Position numbers and translations under genes: made by a program | Shown: positions 8,069 through 16,526 of the stretch, piece after piece | Numbering within the stretch: the first letter of the stretch is position 1 | How the letters are laid out: each line of letters begins with the position of its first letter | The notes under the pieces: model-generated | Told to the model about the DNA's origin: nothing | What the model saw: the letters and a program-made list of their open reading frames with translations, nothing else | Databases searched by the model: none | Source: Emticicia sp965283955 | GTDB taxonomy: Bacteria; Bacteroidota; Bacteroidia; Cytophagales; Spirosomataceae | Reading direction: 5' to 3' | Assembly (NCBI GenBank): GCA_965283955.1 | Contig: CBDIQW010000001.1 | Coordinates: 1,240,001 to 1,304,000 of the forward strand | DNA: 64,000 nucleotides

Positions 8069-8821
8069 ATGAGATTTAAAGACAAAGTAGTAATCATTAC
8101 TGGCGGAAACTCTGGTATTGGTAAAGCCGCAGCGATTCTTTTTGCCAAAGAAGGAGCAAAAGTAATGATTGCCGATTTATCAGAAAAAATGGGCGACGAC
8201 CTCGTGGAAGAAATAGAAGCTGCTGGCGGAGAAGCAACATTCATCAGAGTAAATGTAACCGACCTCGACGATGTGCAACGCATGATTGAACAAACAATCA
8301 GCCGTTTGGGTCGCTTTGATATTTTGGTCAATTCAGCTGGAATTTTGGGGCCACGCATCCGCACCGATAAATATCCCGAAGAAGATTTCGATAAAGTAAT
8401 CAACGTAAACGTGAAGGGTCTTTGGAATTGCATGAAAGTGGCTTTGCAGCATTTCATAGCTCAACGTAGCGGAAATATTGTTAATATTGCTTCAGTAGCT
8501 GGGCATTTAGGCATGGTCGGACACATTGCATATTCAGCAAGTAAACACGCCGTGATAGGAATGACAAAAACAGCGGGCATCGAATATGCCAAACATGGTA
8601 TCAGAATCAATGCAGTCTGCCCAGGATTTACACAAACCCCAATGCTCGAAGGTGCAGACACCGACGATGCGTATTTGGAAGCACTCCAACACGCCACTCC
8701 GATGAAACGCTTCGGCAAGCCCGAAGAAATTGCCAGTGCCATTTTATACTTGGCCGCCGAAGAATCTTCTTTCATTACGGGTCAAAGTATTATTTTAGAT
8801 GGTGGGTTGATTTTGCAGTAA
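8069..8821 (+). CDS. Short-chain dehydrogenase/reductase
   Basis: A 250-aa classical SDR. Cofactor motif TGGNSGIG (11-18), LVNSAG (87-91), and catalytic Ser142, Tyr155 and Lys159 (YSASK) are all present, as are the PGFTQTPM and C-terminal GQSIILDGG segments. An acidic residue at the end of strand 2 (IADLSE, Asp36) predicts a preference for NAD(H). The enzyme reduces a carbonyl or oxidises an alcohol of an unknown small molecule. A second SDR follows 74 nt downstream and both sit among sugar-related genes, so a sugar-type substrate is plausible but unproven. Confidence 0.88.
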   Translation: MRFKDKVVIITGGNSGIGKAAAILFAKEGAKVMIADLSEKMGDDLVEEIEAAGGEATFIRVNVTDLDDVQRMIEQTISRLGRFDILVNSAGILGPRIRTDKYPEEDFDKVINVNVKGLWNCMKVALQHFIAQRSGNIVNIASVAGHLGMVGHIAYSASKHAVIGMTKTAGIEYAKHGIRINAVCPGFTQTPMLEGADTDDAYLEALQHATPMKRFGKPEEIASAILYLAAEESSFITGQSIILDGGLILQ

Positions 8822-8848
8822 AAGCCCCCCAGCCCCCGATGGGGGAGT
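8822..8848 (+). repeat. GC-rich palindromic repeat between two SDR genes
   Basis: Begins directly after the stop codon: AAGCCCCCCAGCCCCCGAT then GGGGG. It is the cleanest copy of the element also found inside hisS and in the DsrE-like signal peptide. Confidence 0.75.
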
Positions 8849-8895
8849 AAAGAATTGAAAAAAACTAAAATGAAGCACCTTCGATAGTTGGGTTT

Positions 8896-9657
8896 ATGAA
8901 AAACGTATTCGATTTAACAAATAAAGTAGCCGTAATTACGGGTGCAAGCAAAGGGATTGGCGAGGCCATTGCCCGTATATATGCTTCTCACGGAGCAAAA
9001 GTTGTCATTAGTAGCCGAAAACAAGCTGATTTAAACGAACTGGCTGCCGAAATAAAAGCCGAAGGTGGCGAGTGCGTAGGTATTGCAGCCAACACTGGCG
9101 ATATGACACAGCTCAGAAACTTGGTTGATAAAAGCGTAGAAATCTACGGAGGAATTGATATTTTGGTCAATAATGCGGCTACCAATCCAGTTTATGGGCC
9201 ATCGCTTGAGTGTTCGGAAAGTGCTTTTGATAAAATCATGCAAGTGAATGTAAAAGCACCTTTTGAATTGGCAAAAATGGTTCATCCAATCATGAAATCT
9301 CGTGGTAGTGGTAGCGTTATCAATATCAGTAGTATTGCTGGGCATACACCCGACCCAGGCTTGGGAATGTATAGCGTAAGCAAGGCTTCGTTGAATATGC
9401 TAACCAAAGTTTTGGCAAAGGAATGGGGCGAAGATGGCATCAGAGTAAATGCAATCGCCCCAGGTTTGATAAAAACTAAATTCAGTCAAGCTCTTTGGGA
9501 CAACGAAAAAACCTTGGCTCACTTTACCAAAAACCTTCCGATTGCCCGTATGGGAAGTGTAGAAGAAATTTCACCGATGGCACTTTATTTGGCTTCGGCG
9601 GCTTCTGGATATACAACGGGTGGCATTTTTGCCATTGATGGTGGTACTATAATTTAA
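8896..9657 (+). CDS. Short-chain dehydrogenase/reductase
   Basis: A 253-aa classical SDR with TGASKGIG (15-22), NNAA (92-95), and the catalytic Ser146, Tyr159, Lys163 (YSVSK), then PGLIKTKF and the GGIFAIDGG C-terminus. The residue after strand 2 is SSRK (Arg41), which favours NADP(H), unlike the upstream SDR with its acidic residue. The pair could therefore work in opposite directions on one substrate, but this is inference. Start is the ATG at 8896. Confidence 0.88.
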   Translation: MKNVFDLTNKVAVITGASKGIGEAIARIYASHGAKVVISSRKQADLNELAAEIKAEGGECVGIAANTGDMTQLRNLVDKSVEIYGGIDILVNNAATNPVYGPSLECSESAFDKIMQVNVKAPFELAKMVHPIMKSRGSGSVINISSIAGHTPDPGLGMYSVSKASLNMLTKVLAKEWGEDGIRVNAIAPGLIKTKFSQALWDNEKTLAHFTKNLPIARMGSVEEISPMALYLASAASGYTTGGIFAIDGGTII

Positions 9658-9662
9658 AACTC

Positions 9663-9708
9663 AACGTCGGCAGGGTTTAAACCCACAGTGGAACTGCCTG
9701 CCGACGTT
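9663..9708. repeat. Inverted repeat with AACGTCGGCAG ends
   Basis: AACGTCGGCAG at the left pairs with CTGCCGACGTT at the right around an AT-rich loop. It lies directly between the second SDR and the next glycosyltransferase and touches the latter's start region; it could also act as a terminator, though no T run follows. Confidence 0.6.
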
Positions 9709-9710
9709 AA

Positions 9711-10545
9711 TTGGTCAAGAATAAATTGAACGTCTGTATAATAATTCCGATTTATCAATCAAAACTGAGCAAGACTGAGGAAATTTCGCTTGCACAGGGC
9801 ATACGTCTGTTGGGTCATTACCCGATTATCGTAATCATGCCCAAATCTCTGAATATCAATTATTTGCAGCAACAATATCCACAAATACAATTGGAGAGTT
9901 TTGATGATTCGTATTTCAAAAGCACGCTTTCTTACAATAGACTCATGCTTTCGGAAGAATTTTATAGTCGATTTTTGAAATACGAATACATGCTTATTTA
10001 TCAATTAGATGCGTTTGTTTTTCGTGATGAACTCGAATATTGGTGCAAACAAGGATATGATTATATTGGAGCTCCCTGGCGAATTGAAATAGATTTTGAC
10101 TCGAAAATCAAAGAGTTTATTTGGAACGTAAAGAGAAAAATCGCTCTGTGGTTCGACCTCAAAGAAGAACTTTACGGTAAATATGGTCCGAAGGAAATCA
10201 TCATGAAGCGAGCAGTTGGCAATGGAGGTTTTTCGCTACGAAAAACCAAGAAATTACTGAGTATGATTCCTAAAAACCAACAAAAAATTGAAGAATACCT
10301 CGAAAAGGTTAAAACTCACCCAAGCTTACAATGAGGATATGTTTTGGGGAATTGAACTTAACCGATACATTCCTCAGCTGAAGATTCCTAATTGGCGAAC
10401 AGCCCTAAAATTTGGCGTTGAACACATGCCCGAAAAAGCATTTTGCCTCAATGGTGGTTTACCATTCGGCTGCCATGCATGGGATATTTACGAAACTGAT
10501 TTTTGGAAAAAAGAGATAGAAAAATTTGGGTATAAATTTGAATAG
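9711..10545 (+). CDS. DUF5672-type glycosyltransferase-like protein, frame broken by one extra base
   Basis: Frame 1 encodes an N-terminal part (VCIIIPIYQS..., YMLIYQLDAFVF, YDYIGAPW, AVGNGGFSLRK) and the second frame continues with YNEDMFWGIELNR...NGGLPFGCHAWD. These are the conserved blocks of the DUF5672 family. The frames join perfectly if one T of the TT at 10326-10327 is removed (giving THPSYNEDMFWG). I therefore read one gene of about 277 codons with a sequencing error or a very recent mutation. No ATG precedes the conserved start; TTG at 9711 or 9726 is the likely initiation codon. Role: transfer of a sugar in the surrounding glycan cluster (inference). Confidence 0.72.
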
Positions 10546-10647
10546 TCCACAGACGGCAGTCAATAGTCAATAGAAATAAAATTCTCATTATCAATCAATT
10601 ACATATAAATAGCTGTCTGTGGTCTTGTGGACTATTGACAGTAGACT
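10544..10647. repeat. Long imperfect hairpin element, about 100 bp
   Basis: The left arm (AGTCCACAGACGGCAGTC, 10544-10573) is complementary to parts of the right arm (CTGTCTGTGG...GTGGACTATTGAC, 10613-10647). It fills the whole gap between two glycosyltransferase genes. Confidence 0.6.
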
Positions 10648-10655
10648 AAAAAATT

Positions 10656-11831
10656 ATGAGAAAATACTGCGGAACACCACGAGAAACCATTCCTTTTAAA
10701 ATCATGGATTTTTTTGTGGACATTTATGCAAAATTTTTCTATAAAAAGCGGAAGTTAGCCTCCATCAATCATGCGGCACCCCGAATCTTGGTGGCTTCAT
10801 TGGGACATTTGGGCGATGCCCTTACAGTGACGTATATGTTTCCGCTCATTAAGAAAACTTACCCAAACGCCACGATTGATTTACTAACGGCTCAATGGTG
10901 CGAACCTGTAAATCTGCATAATCCATACGTAAATCAGACCATTTATATCAATCATTTTCAGACAAACCGACGTAAAATTTCACGCTGGGAGAAATTCAAA
11001 GATTTTTATCAGACTTTTCACCAAGCATTATCTGTTTTACGTCAGGCTGATTATGATTATTACATTGACATTCGTTACAGCGATGCCGTAGCACATTTTG
11101 TGCTGCCTTTCATTTCCGTAAAAAAGGCTTATGGTTTTTCGAGACGTGCCTTGGGTGGACTTTTAGATAAAGAATTTGATGTACCGATGCACGAATTTCA
11201 TCATTTCGATATGTATTTCATGCTTTTACGTGAAATTGGCGTAAAAGGAACTTTTACTGATATTGAGCCTTATTTTCCAGTACCAGAAAGTGTAAATTTT
11301 GAGAAAATACAAGAAAAAATTAGGTTGGCAAATGAGCCTTTTTTCATGCTCTTCCCCGAATCTGGAGGTGAACACAAGCAGCTTTCGGTGGCGTTTTGGG
11401 CGGAATTAGTTGAACAGATTTTAGAGAAACATCCACTAAAAGTTTTGTTGTGTGGACAAACCACCATGTCGAAACAGATTTTAGATTTAGTTGCGGATAC
11501 CTTCAAAAATCAAGTGATTGATACATCAGCTAAAATCAGCATTCAAGAAATTGGTGTTTTAGCTAACAATGCTAAATTCGCTCTCACACTTGACTCTTTT
11601 CCTGAGCACTTTTGCTGTATTTTTGGCAAAACAATCACAATTTTTAAAGGAACTGGCTACCCATTTTTTCCTTTGGCCAATTTTCCTGTTTACCTCATTC
11701 ACAACCACAAACCAAGCGTTGGATTGCCATTTGAGAGAGATAATGTAGAGGTAGTTTATCAAGAAAATGTTGAAACCGATGAAGTAAAAACATTGGTTTT
11801 GAACAAAATAAATACTTTTTTACATGAATAA
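10656..11831 (+). CDS. Glycosyltransferase family 9 (heptosyltransferase-like)
   Basis: A 391-aa protein with the GT9 layout: ILVASLGHLGDALTVTYMFPLIKK in the N-terminal Rossmann domain, FFMLFPESGGEHKQ at the start of the second domain, then VLLCGQ and LDSFPEHFCCIFGK near the nucleotide-sugar site. GT9 enzymes add heptose or similar sugars to lipopolysaccharide core or related surface glycans on the cytoplasmic face of the membrane. The end overlaps the next glycosyltransferase by 8 nt, so they are translated together. Confidence 0.82.
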   Translation: MRKYCGTPRETIPFKIMDFFVDIYAKFFYKKRKLASINHAAPRILVASLGHLGDALTVTYMFPLIKKTYPNATIDLLTAQWCEPVNLHNPYVNQTIYINHFQTNRRKISRWEKFKDFYQTFHQALSVLRQADYDYYIDIRYSDAVAHFVLPFISVKKAYGFSRRALGGLLDKEFDVPMHEFHHFDMYFMLLREIGVKGTFTDIEPYFPVPESVNFEKIQEKIRLANEPFFMLFPESGGEHKQLSVAFWAELVEQILEKHPLKVLLCGQTTMSKQILDLVADTFKNQVIDTSAKISIQEIGVLANNAKFALTLDSFPEHFCCIFGKTITIFKGTGYPFFPLANFPVYLIHNHKPSVGLPFERDNVEVVYQENVETDEVKTLVLNKINTFLHE

Positions 11832-13078
11832 AGTCATTTTAGATACATCGGTTTTGGGCTTAGGTTATTTCCATGAGCAATCTCGCACTGGAATTTTCAG
11901 AGTTGTCGAAGAACTTTTCAGGGGCTTACACACAAGCAATAAAATTGAACTATCGTTGGCAAATACTGAAAATTTGCCCGAAATGATAAGTTATCTAAAA
12001 AAATACTTTCCCGAATCGAGATTCAACTTGGTTAATAAACAATCGGATAAATTTAGGGCAAAATTTGAGAGTTCGATTATATCAATTTTTCCGTTTAAAT
12101 CCCTATCTCAAAAGGCTGTCAGAGAGGCATTTGTGCGTACTCGTGGGTATTTGAAGCCTAATTTTTCGTTTAATCAGCACACGCTTTCAGCTTACGATAT
12201 TTATCATTCGCCTTTTCTACCGATTCCGCAGGAACTGAAAGGGTTTCCAAAGCCAAAGAAGGCGATTACTATTCATGATTTGATTCCGCATTTGTTTCCA
12301 CAATATTTTGGAGAATGGAACAAAATGATGACGCATAAAATTCTGGAAAGTATTGATGAACATACAACACCAATTTGCGTTTCGGAAGCAACAAAAAATG
12401 ATTTGTGCGAAGCAACGGGGATTTCTCCCGAAAGAGTTTCAGTCATATATTTGGCCGCTTCAAAGAAGTATTTTATCAAGAGAACAATCAGAAAAAAATA
12501 GCCAATACCTTAAAAAATACAACATTCCGACTGAAAGTAAACACCTTCTTTCCGTTTCTACTTTAGAGCCTCGCAAAAACATCGAACGCACGATTAGGGC
12601 TTTTTTAACACTCATTCAGCAAGAGCATATCAATGATTTAAACTTGGTACTGGTTGGCACAAAAGGTTGGCAGTTTGATGGCATTTTTGAAGAAATAAAA
12701 TCGAATCCAGCACTTAAAAAACGTATCATAACGACTGGGTTTGTGACCGATGAAGACTTGGCGGCTTTATATTCCTCGGCTATTGGGTTTGTTTATCCCT
12801 CTATTTACGAAGGTTTTGGGTTACCTCCGCTCGAAGCTATGCAATGCGGTACGCCTGTGATTTCATCTACCAAAAGTTCAATACCAGAAGTGGTTGGCGA
12901 TGCTGGGATTTTGGTCGAACCGACCGATGAAACTGCCATTTCGGCAGCGATGTTGAATTTTTATCAGAACGAGAACCTAAGAAATGAGTTAAGTAAAAAA
13001 GCTCTTTTACAAGCGGCTAAGTTTTCTTGGCAAAGATTTACCGACGAACACATCAGAATCTATCAACAGCTTTCTTAA
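11824..13078 (+). CDS. Glycosyltransferase family 4, frame broken by two missing A residues
   Basis: The first frame (11824-12501) gives the N-terminal domain with AITIHDLIPHLFPQYF and ICVSEATKNDL. The second frame gives the C-terminal donor-binding domain with LLSVSTLEPRKNIE, TTGFVTDEDLAALYSSA and the family GT4 signature YPSIYEGFGLPPLEAMQCG. The stretch 12464-12515 read in the third frame gives KEVFYQENNQKKIANTL, which fits between them. One missing A near 12463 and one in the A6 run near 12513-12518 therefore restore a single protein of about 418 residues. It overlaps the GT9 gene. It likely builds the same surface glycan. Confidence 0.75.
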
Positions 13079-13087
13079 CTTTCATCA

Positions 13088-13116
13088 TTGTCGTAAAGGT
13101 TTATTGATTAACTTTG
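13088..13116 (+). promoter_or_regulatory. Promoter of the CBM-AraC regulator
   Basis: TTG (13088-13090), 18 nt, TAACTTTG (13109-13116). The leader to the ATG at 13165 is about 45 nt. Confidence 0.6.
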
Positions 13117-13164
13117 ATAAACTAACGACAAAATCTTGTCAAAAACCTAAGTTTTTTGACCTTA

Positions 13165-15045
13165 ATGAAGCAATTTCTCTCAATTACTGCCATTCTTCTG
13201 ATGCTTTTGGGGAATCGGACAGAAGCCCAAATCAAAATTGTGGTTTCTGAATACCCGACTTTTCTCGTACCTGATGGCGAGCTATATATGGCCAGTTCGA
13301 TTAATAATTGGAGCCCTGGCGACCCCAACTTCGCACTCAAAAAAGACATCGACGGCAGCTATTTTATTATTTTACCCGACTCAATTCCTTACTTTGAATA
13401 TAAGTTTACGCAAGGAAATTGGATGCTTGTGGAAGGAGGAAAAGACGGAAGAAGCCGCCAAAACCGAATTTATGATGCCTCTGCTGAAGCCAATCCAAAG
13501 TTAGTAAACGTAAAAATCGAAAGTTGGGAATCGAAGCCTTCGTATGTGATGGTTGTTGAAAAAATCCCAGAAAATACACCCAAAGATGCCCATATTTACA
13601 TCACAGGAAATTTTAATAATTGGAATCCAGGAGAAGAAAAATACCGACTCAAACGCCAAGCCGATGGCACTTATCGCACCATTATTTACAGCGATTTGGC
13701 CCGATTAGAATATAAATTTACTCGTGGCTCGTGGGAATCTGTTGAAGGCCGTGAAAGTGGAAAAGCTCGCCCCAATCGAGTATTCAACCGCTCAAATAGC
13801 ACCGATTTAAAGACAATTCAGATAATCATTGAAAGTTGGGAGGATTTTTCGGGAGCATTTAATTTTTTCTCTCTTTTTGATTTACTGATGCTTTTTGCCT
13901 CTTTTCAGGGCATTTTGCTCATTATTGCCATTCCTACGATTCATGATTATAACCGAGCGGCAAACCGTTGGTTGGTTTTACTGATAGCTGTTACTTCGCT
14001 CATGGTGCTGTTGAGAGAAATGTCGAATCATAAAGAATTTGCTCAGACCTATCCTAAACTTTTGCTAATACCGAATTTATTGTTGTTTCTCTACGCCCCA
14101 CTTTTTTATTTTTATCTGAATAAATTGCTATTTCAGACCAAAAAACTACCTAAAAAGTGGCAACTTCATTTTATTCTGCCTGTTGTTCAACTGATTATCT
14201 ACCAGCCTTATTTTTTGATGGATTTCAGTGTGTTTAGATTGAAATTAGTCAACGAAGACAATGATTTACAAATCGTTTTTGTGGTGATGGGTGCAATTGG
14301 CTTGTGCAGTAATTTCTTTTATTGGAATATCTGTCGAAAAATGATTCAAACCTATAAGCGAGATTACAGCCATAATTATTCTTACGAACAAAACCTACAA
14401 TATCTCAATACTGTTCTTTCTATTCAAGCCCTTTGTTTGGCTCTTTGGTTGTTTACTGGTATCTGGACTCTGCTTTCTTACAAAGGATATGTTAATGATA
14501 GCCTCATTGCCGAGCGAAGCATCGATACGATTTGGCTGGTTTTCTCTACTATTGTTTATTTCTTGGGTTATTTTGCCATTCACCAACCCGAAATTTTCAA
14601 ACTTCCGCAACGAGAAGTTGAGTTCTTTGAAAATCCACTACCAATCAATCACGCCAATAGTTATGCTCCAACTCCCGATAAAACTGATGTGGTAGATGAA
14701 AATATCATGGTTTTGAAAAGCCAATTGGAGACCTATATGGACAAACACAAACCTTATGAAAACCCGAAACTGACGCTCAACGACCTTGCCGCAAAACTCA
14801 AGATTCAGCCGCACGTATTATCTAAAGTAATCAATGATGGTTTCGATAAAAACTTTTTTGATTTAGTAAATACCTACCGAATAGAAGAGTTTAAACGACG
14901 TATCGAAGACCCACGCTACAAAAACTATACGCTACTCAGCTTGGCTTTTGAAGTGGGTTTCAATTCTAAAACTGCCTTTAATCGCTCGTTCAAAAAGATT
15001 ACAAATCAAACTCCAAGCGATTTTTTTGAACAAATCAATGATTAA
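13165..15045 (+). CDS. Membrane-bound AraC-type regulator with two starch-binding-like modules
   Basis: About 626 aa. A signal peptide (MKQFLSITAILLMLLGN) is followed by two repeats of a CBM20/CBM48-like module (about 25-122 and 127-225); the second shows NFNNWNPGE and LEYKFTRGSWESVEG, very close to the CBM20 pattern. Seven hydrophobic helices follow (about 235-475), then a linker and a C-terminal AraC-type double helix-turn-helix (535-626; LTLNDLAAKL, LLSLAFEVGFNSKTAFNRSFK). The protein should bind glycan in the periplasm and DNA in the cytoplasm. It sits just upstream of GH53/susCDE/GH13 genes on the same strand. A TTG at 13156 extends the frame by three codons, but the ATG is preferred. 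The architecture differs from SusR and from hybrid two-component sensors. Confidence 0.85.
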   Translation: MKQFLSITAILLMLLGNRTEAQIKIVVSEYPTFLVPDGELYMASSINNWSPGDPNFALKKDIDGSYFIILPDSIPYFEYKFTQGNWMLVEGGKDGRSRQNRIYDASAEANPKLVNVKIESWESKPSYVMVVEKIPENTPKDAHIYITGNFNNWNPGEEKYRLKRQADGTYRTIIYSDLARLEYKFTRGSWESVEGRESGKARPNRVFNRSNSTDLKTIQIIIESWEDFSGAFNFFSLFDLLMLFASFQGILLIIAIPTIHDYNRAANRWLVLLIAVTSLMVLLREMSNHKEFAQTYPKLLLIPNLLLFLYAPLFYFYLNKLLFQTKKLPKKWQLHFILPVVQLIIYQPYFLMDFSVFRLKLVNEDNDLQIVFVVMGAIGLCSNFFYWNICRKMIQTYKRDYSHNYSYEQNLQYLNTVLSIQALCLALWLFTGIWTLLSYKGYVNDSLIAERSIDTIWLVFSTIVYFLGYFAIHQPEIFKLPQREVEFFENPLPINHANSYAPTPDKTDVVDENIMVLKSQLETYMDKHKPYENPKLTLNDLAAKLKIQPHVLSKVINDGFDKNFFDLVNTYRIEEFKRRIEDPRYKNYTLLSLAFEVGFNSKTAFNRSFKKITNQTPSDFFEQIND

Positions 15046-15062
15046 ATTGCTCATTTTGTAGT

Positions 15063-15080
15063 TCCACTTTATAAAGTGGA
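15063..15080. promoter_or_regulatory. 18-bp perfect palindrome, possible operator
   Basis: TCCACTTTATAAAGTGGA lies 18 nt after the regulator stop. A half copy, TTTATAAAGTGGGG, recurs at about 15161-15174, just before the next promoter. No T run follows, so it is not an obvious terminator. It may be an operator, or one of the GTAG-ended palindromic repeats (it is preceded by GTAGT). Confidence 0.45.
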
Positions 15081-15196
15081 CACTTATTTGGCTTTTATAA
15101 TCATCTACACATCAACACATTACATCTTCAGTATTACAGTTTACTGCACTTTCAATAATATTTATAAAGTGGGGCGACACGCCTACATATCAATTG

Positions 15197-15204
15197 TACT
15201 TTTG
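15197..15204 (+). promoter_or_regulatory. -7 element for the GH53/sus operon
   Basis: TACTTTTG matches TAnnTTTG and lies 59 nt before the GH53 ATG. There is no TTG at the normal distance, as expected if an activator is needed. Confidence 0.45.
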
Positions 15205-15262
15205 CAGGAAATACTTTAACTATACTCACCGTAATTCATAAACTTCATTCTCTTTCTTTTCG

Positions 15263-16377
15263 ATGAAACAAACGTATTTGTTAGGTACCGCTTTTTTGTT
15301 TTCGAGTTTTTGTTGCCAAATCAAAGACATTGAAAAAAAGCCACTTTTTTTAGGTGGCGATTTATCTTATGTCAATGAAATGGAAGATTGTGGTGGAATT
15401 TTCAAGAATAATGGAGCAAAAGTTGACCCTTACAAACTCTTCAAAGATAAAGGTGCAAATGTAGTGAGAGTTCGTTTGTGGCATTCGCCCGATTGGACTA
15501 AGTATTCAACTTTTGAGGACGTAAAGAAAAGCATTCACCGAGCTAAAGAACAGAACATGCAAGTTTTGCTCGATTTTCATTACTCCGATACTTGGTAAGA
15601 CCCGCTCATCAAATCATACCAAAAGCTTGGGAGAATATCAAAGACACCAAAATTTTGGGTGATACCGTTTATGCCTACACTTTTAAAGTTCTGAACATAC
15701 TTGCCGATGCCAATCTAACGCCCGAATTTGTGCAAGTAGGCAACGAAATCAATAGTGAAGTAATGCAATATACAAAAGATGCTGCCAAAACTATCAACTG
15801 GCAACGTAATGTGGCATTGCTGAATAGAGGAATTGAGGCAGTTGATAAAATTTCAGCTACACGTGGGCAAAAAATCCAAACCATGTTGCACATCGCTCAG
15901 CCCGATGAAGCCTATAATTGGTTTGAAAATGCGAAGAAAAACGGCATCATCAATTACGACTGGGTTGGTCTTTCATACTATCCAAAATGGTCAAAATTTA
16001 ACCTTTTGGGCTTAACAAATGAGGTAAAAAGACTAAAAGCCGATTTCAATAAAAGAGTGATGATTGTAGAAACGGGTTATCCGTATTCTCCAAAAAACTT
16101 TGACACTGCCAATAATGTACTGGACGGTGAAGGAAAAATTTCGGGTTATGACTACACGCCCGATGGACAATTAAAATTTATGATTGACCTAACAAAAGCA
16201 GTTGTGAAAGGTGGTGGCGAAGGAATTATCTACTGGGAACCCGCTTGGATTTCGACCAATTGCAATACCGCTTGGGGAAAAGGCTCTCACTGGGACAATG
16301 CCATTTTCTTCGATGCCGAACGAGGTAATGAAGCACTTCCCGTTTTCGATTTTTTCAATCAAAAACTCTATAAATAA
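15263..16377 (+). CDS. GH53 endo-beta-1,4-galactanase, lipoprotein, frame interrupted after residue 112
   Basis: The start has a signal peptide ending FSSFCCQ, a likely lipoprotein box. The first frame shows GH53 signatures LSYVNEMEDCGGIF, GANVVRVRLWHSPDW and VLLDFHYSDTW. The second frame (from about 15592) carries EFVQVGNEIN with the acid/base Glu and VIVETGYPYS with the nucleophile Glu, to the end YWEPAWI. GH53 enzymes cut beta-1,4-galactan side chains of pectin. The TGG codon is followed at once by TAA; a missing C in the CCC at 15601-15604 alone would leave that stop, so a simple homopolymer error does not fully explain the break. It may be a real lesion or two errors. Corrected length would be about 371 aa. 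Confidence 0.75.
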
Positions 16378-16379
16378 AT

Positions 16380-16472
16380 TAACCACAGAGACACGGATTA
16401 CACAAATTTTCACGGAAAAATTACACAAATCATTCGTGTAAATCTCAAAATCTGTGCCTCCGTGGTAGTCAA
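16380..16472. repeat. Long imperfect hairpin element before susC
   Basis: The left arm TAACCACAGAGACACGGATT (16380 on) pairs with the right arm AATCTGTGCCTCCGTGGT (to about 16470); the centre holds ACACAAAT and its complement ATTCGTGT. About 93 bp, between GH53 and susC. Confidence 0.65.
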
Positions 16473-16526
16473 ACAAAAACTTTAACTAAATACTTTAATT
16501 TCAAAAACAAATTACTTTTCAAAACT

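Noticed and set aside
15063..15080. Terminator of the regulator gene
   Set aside because: Perfect palindrome but AT-rich centre and no T run after it.
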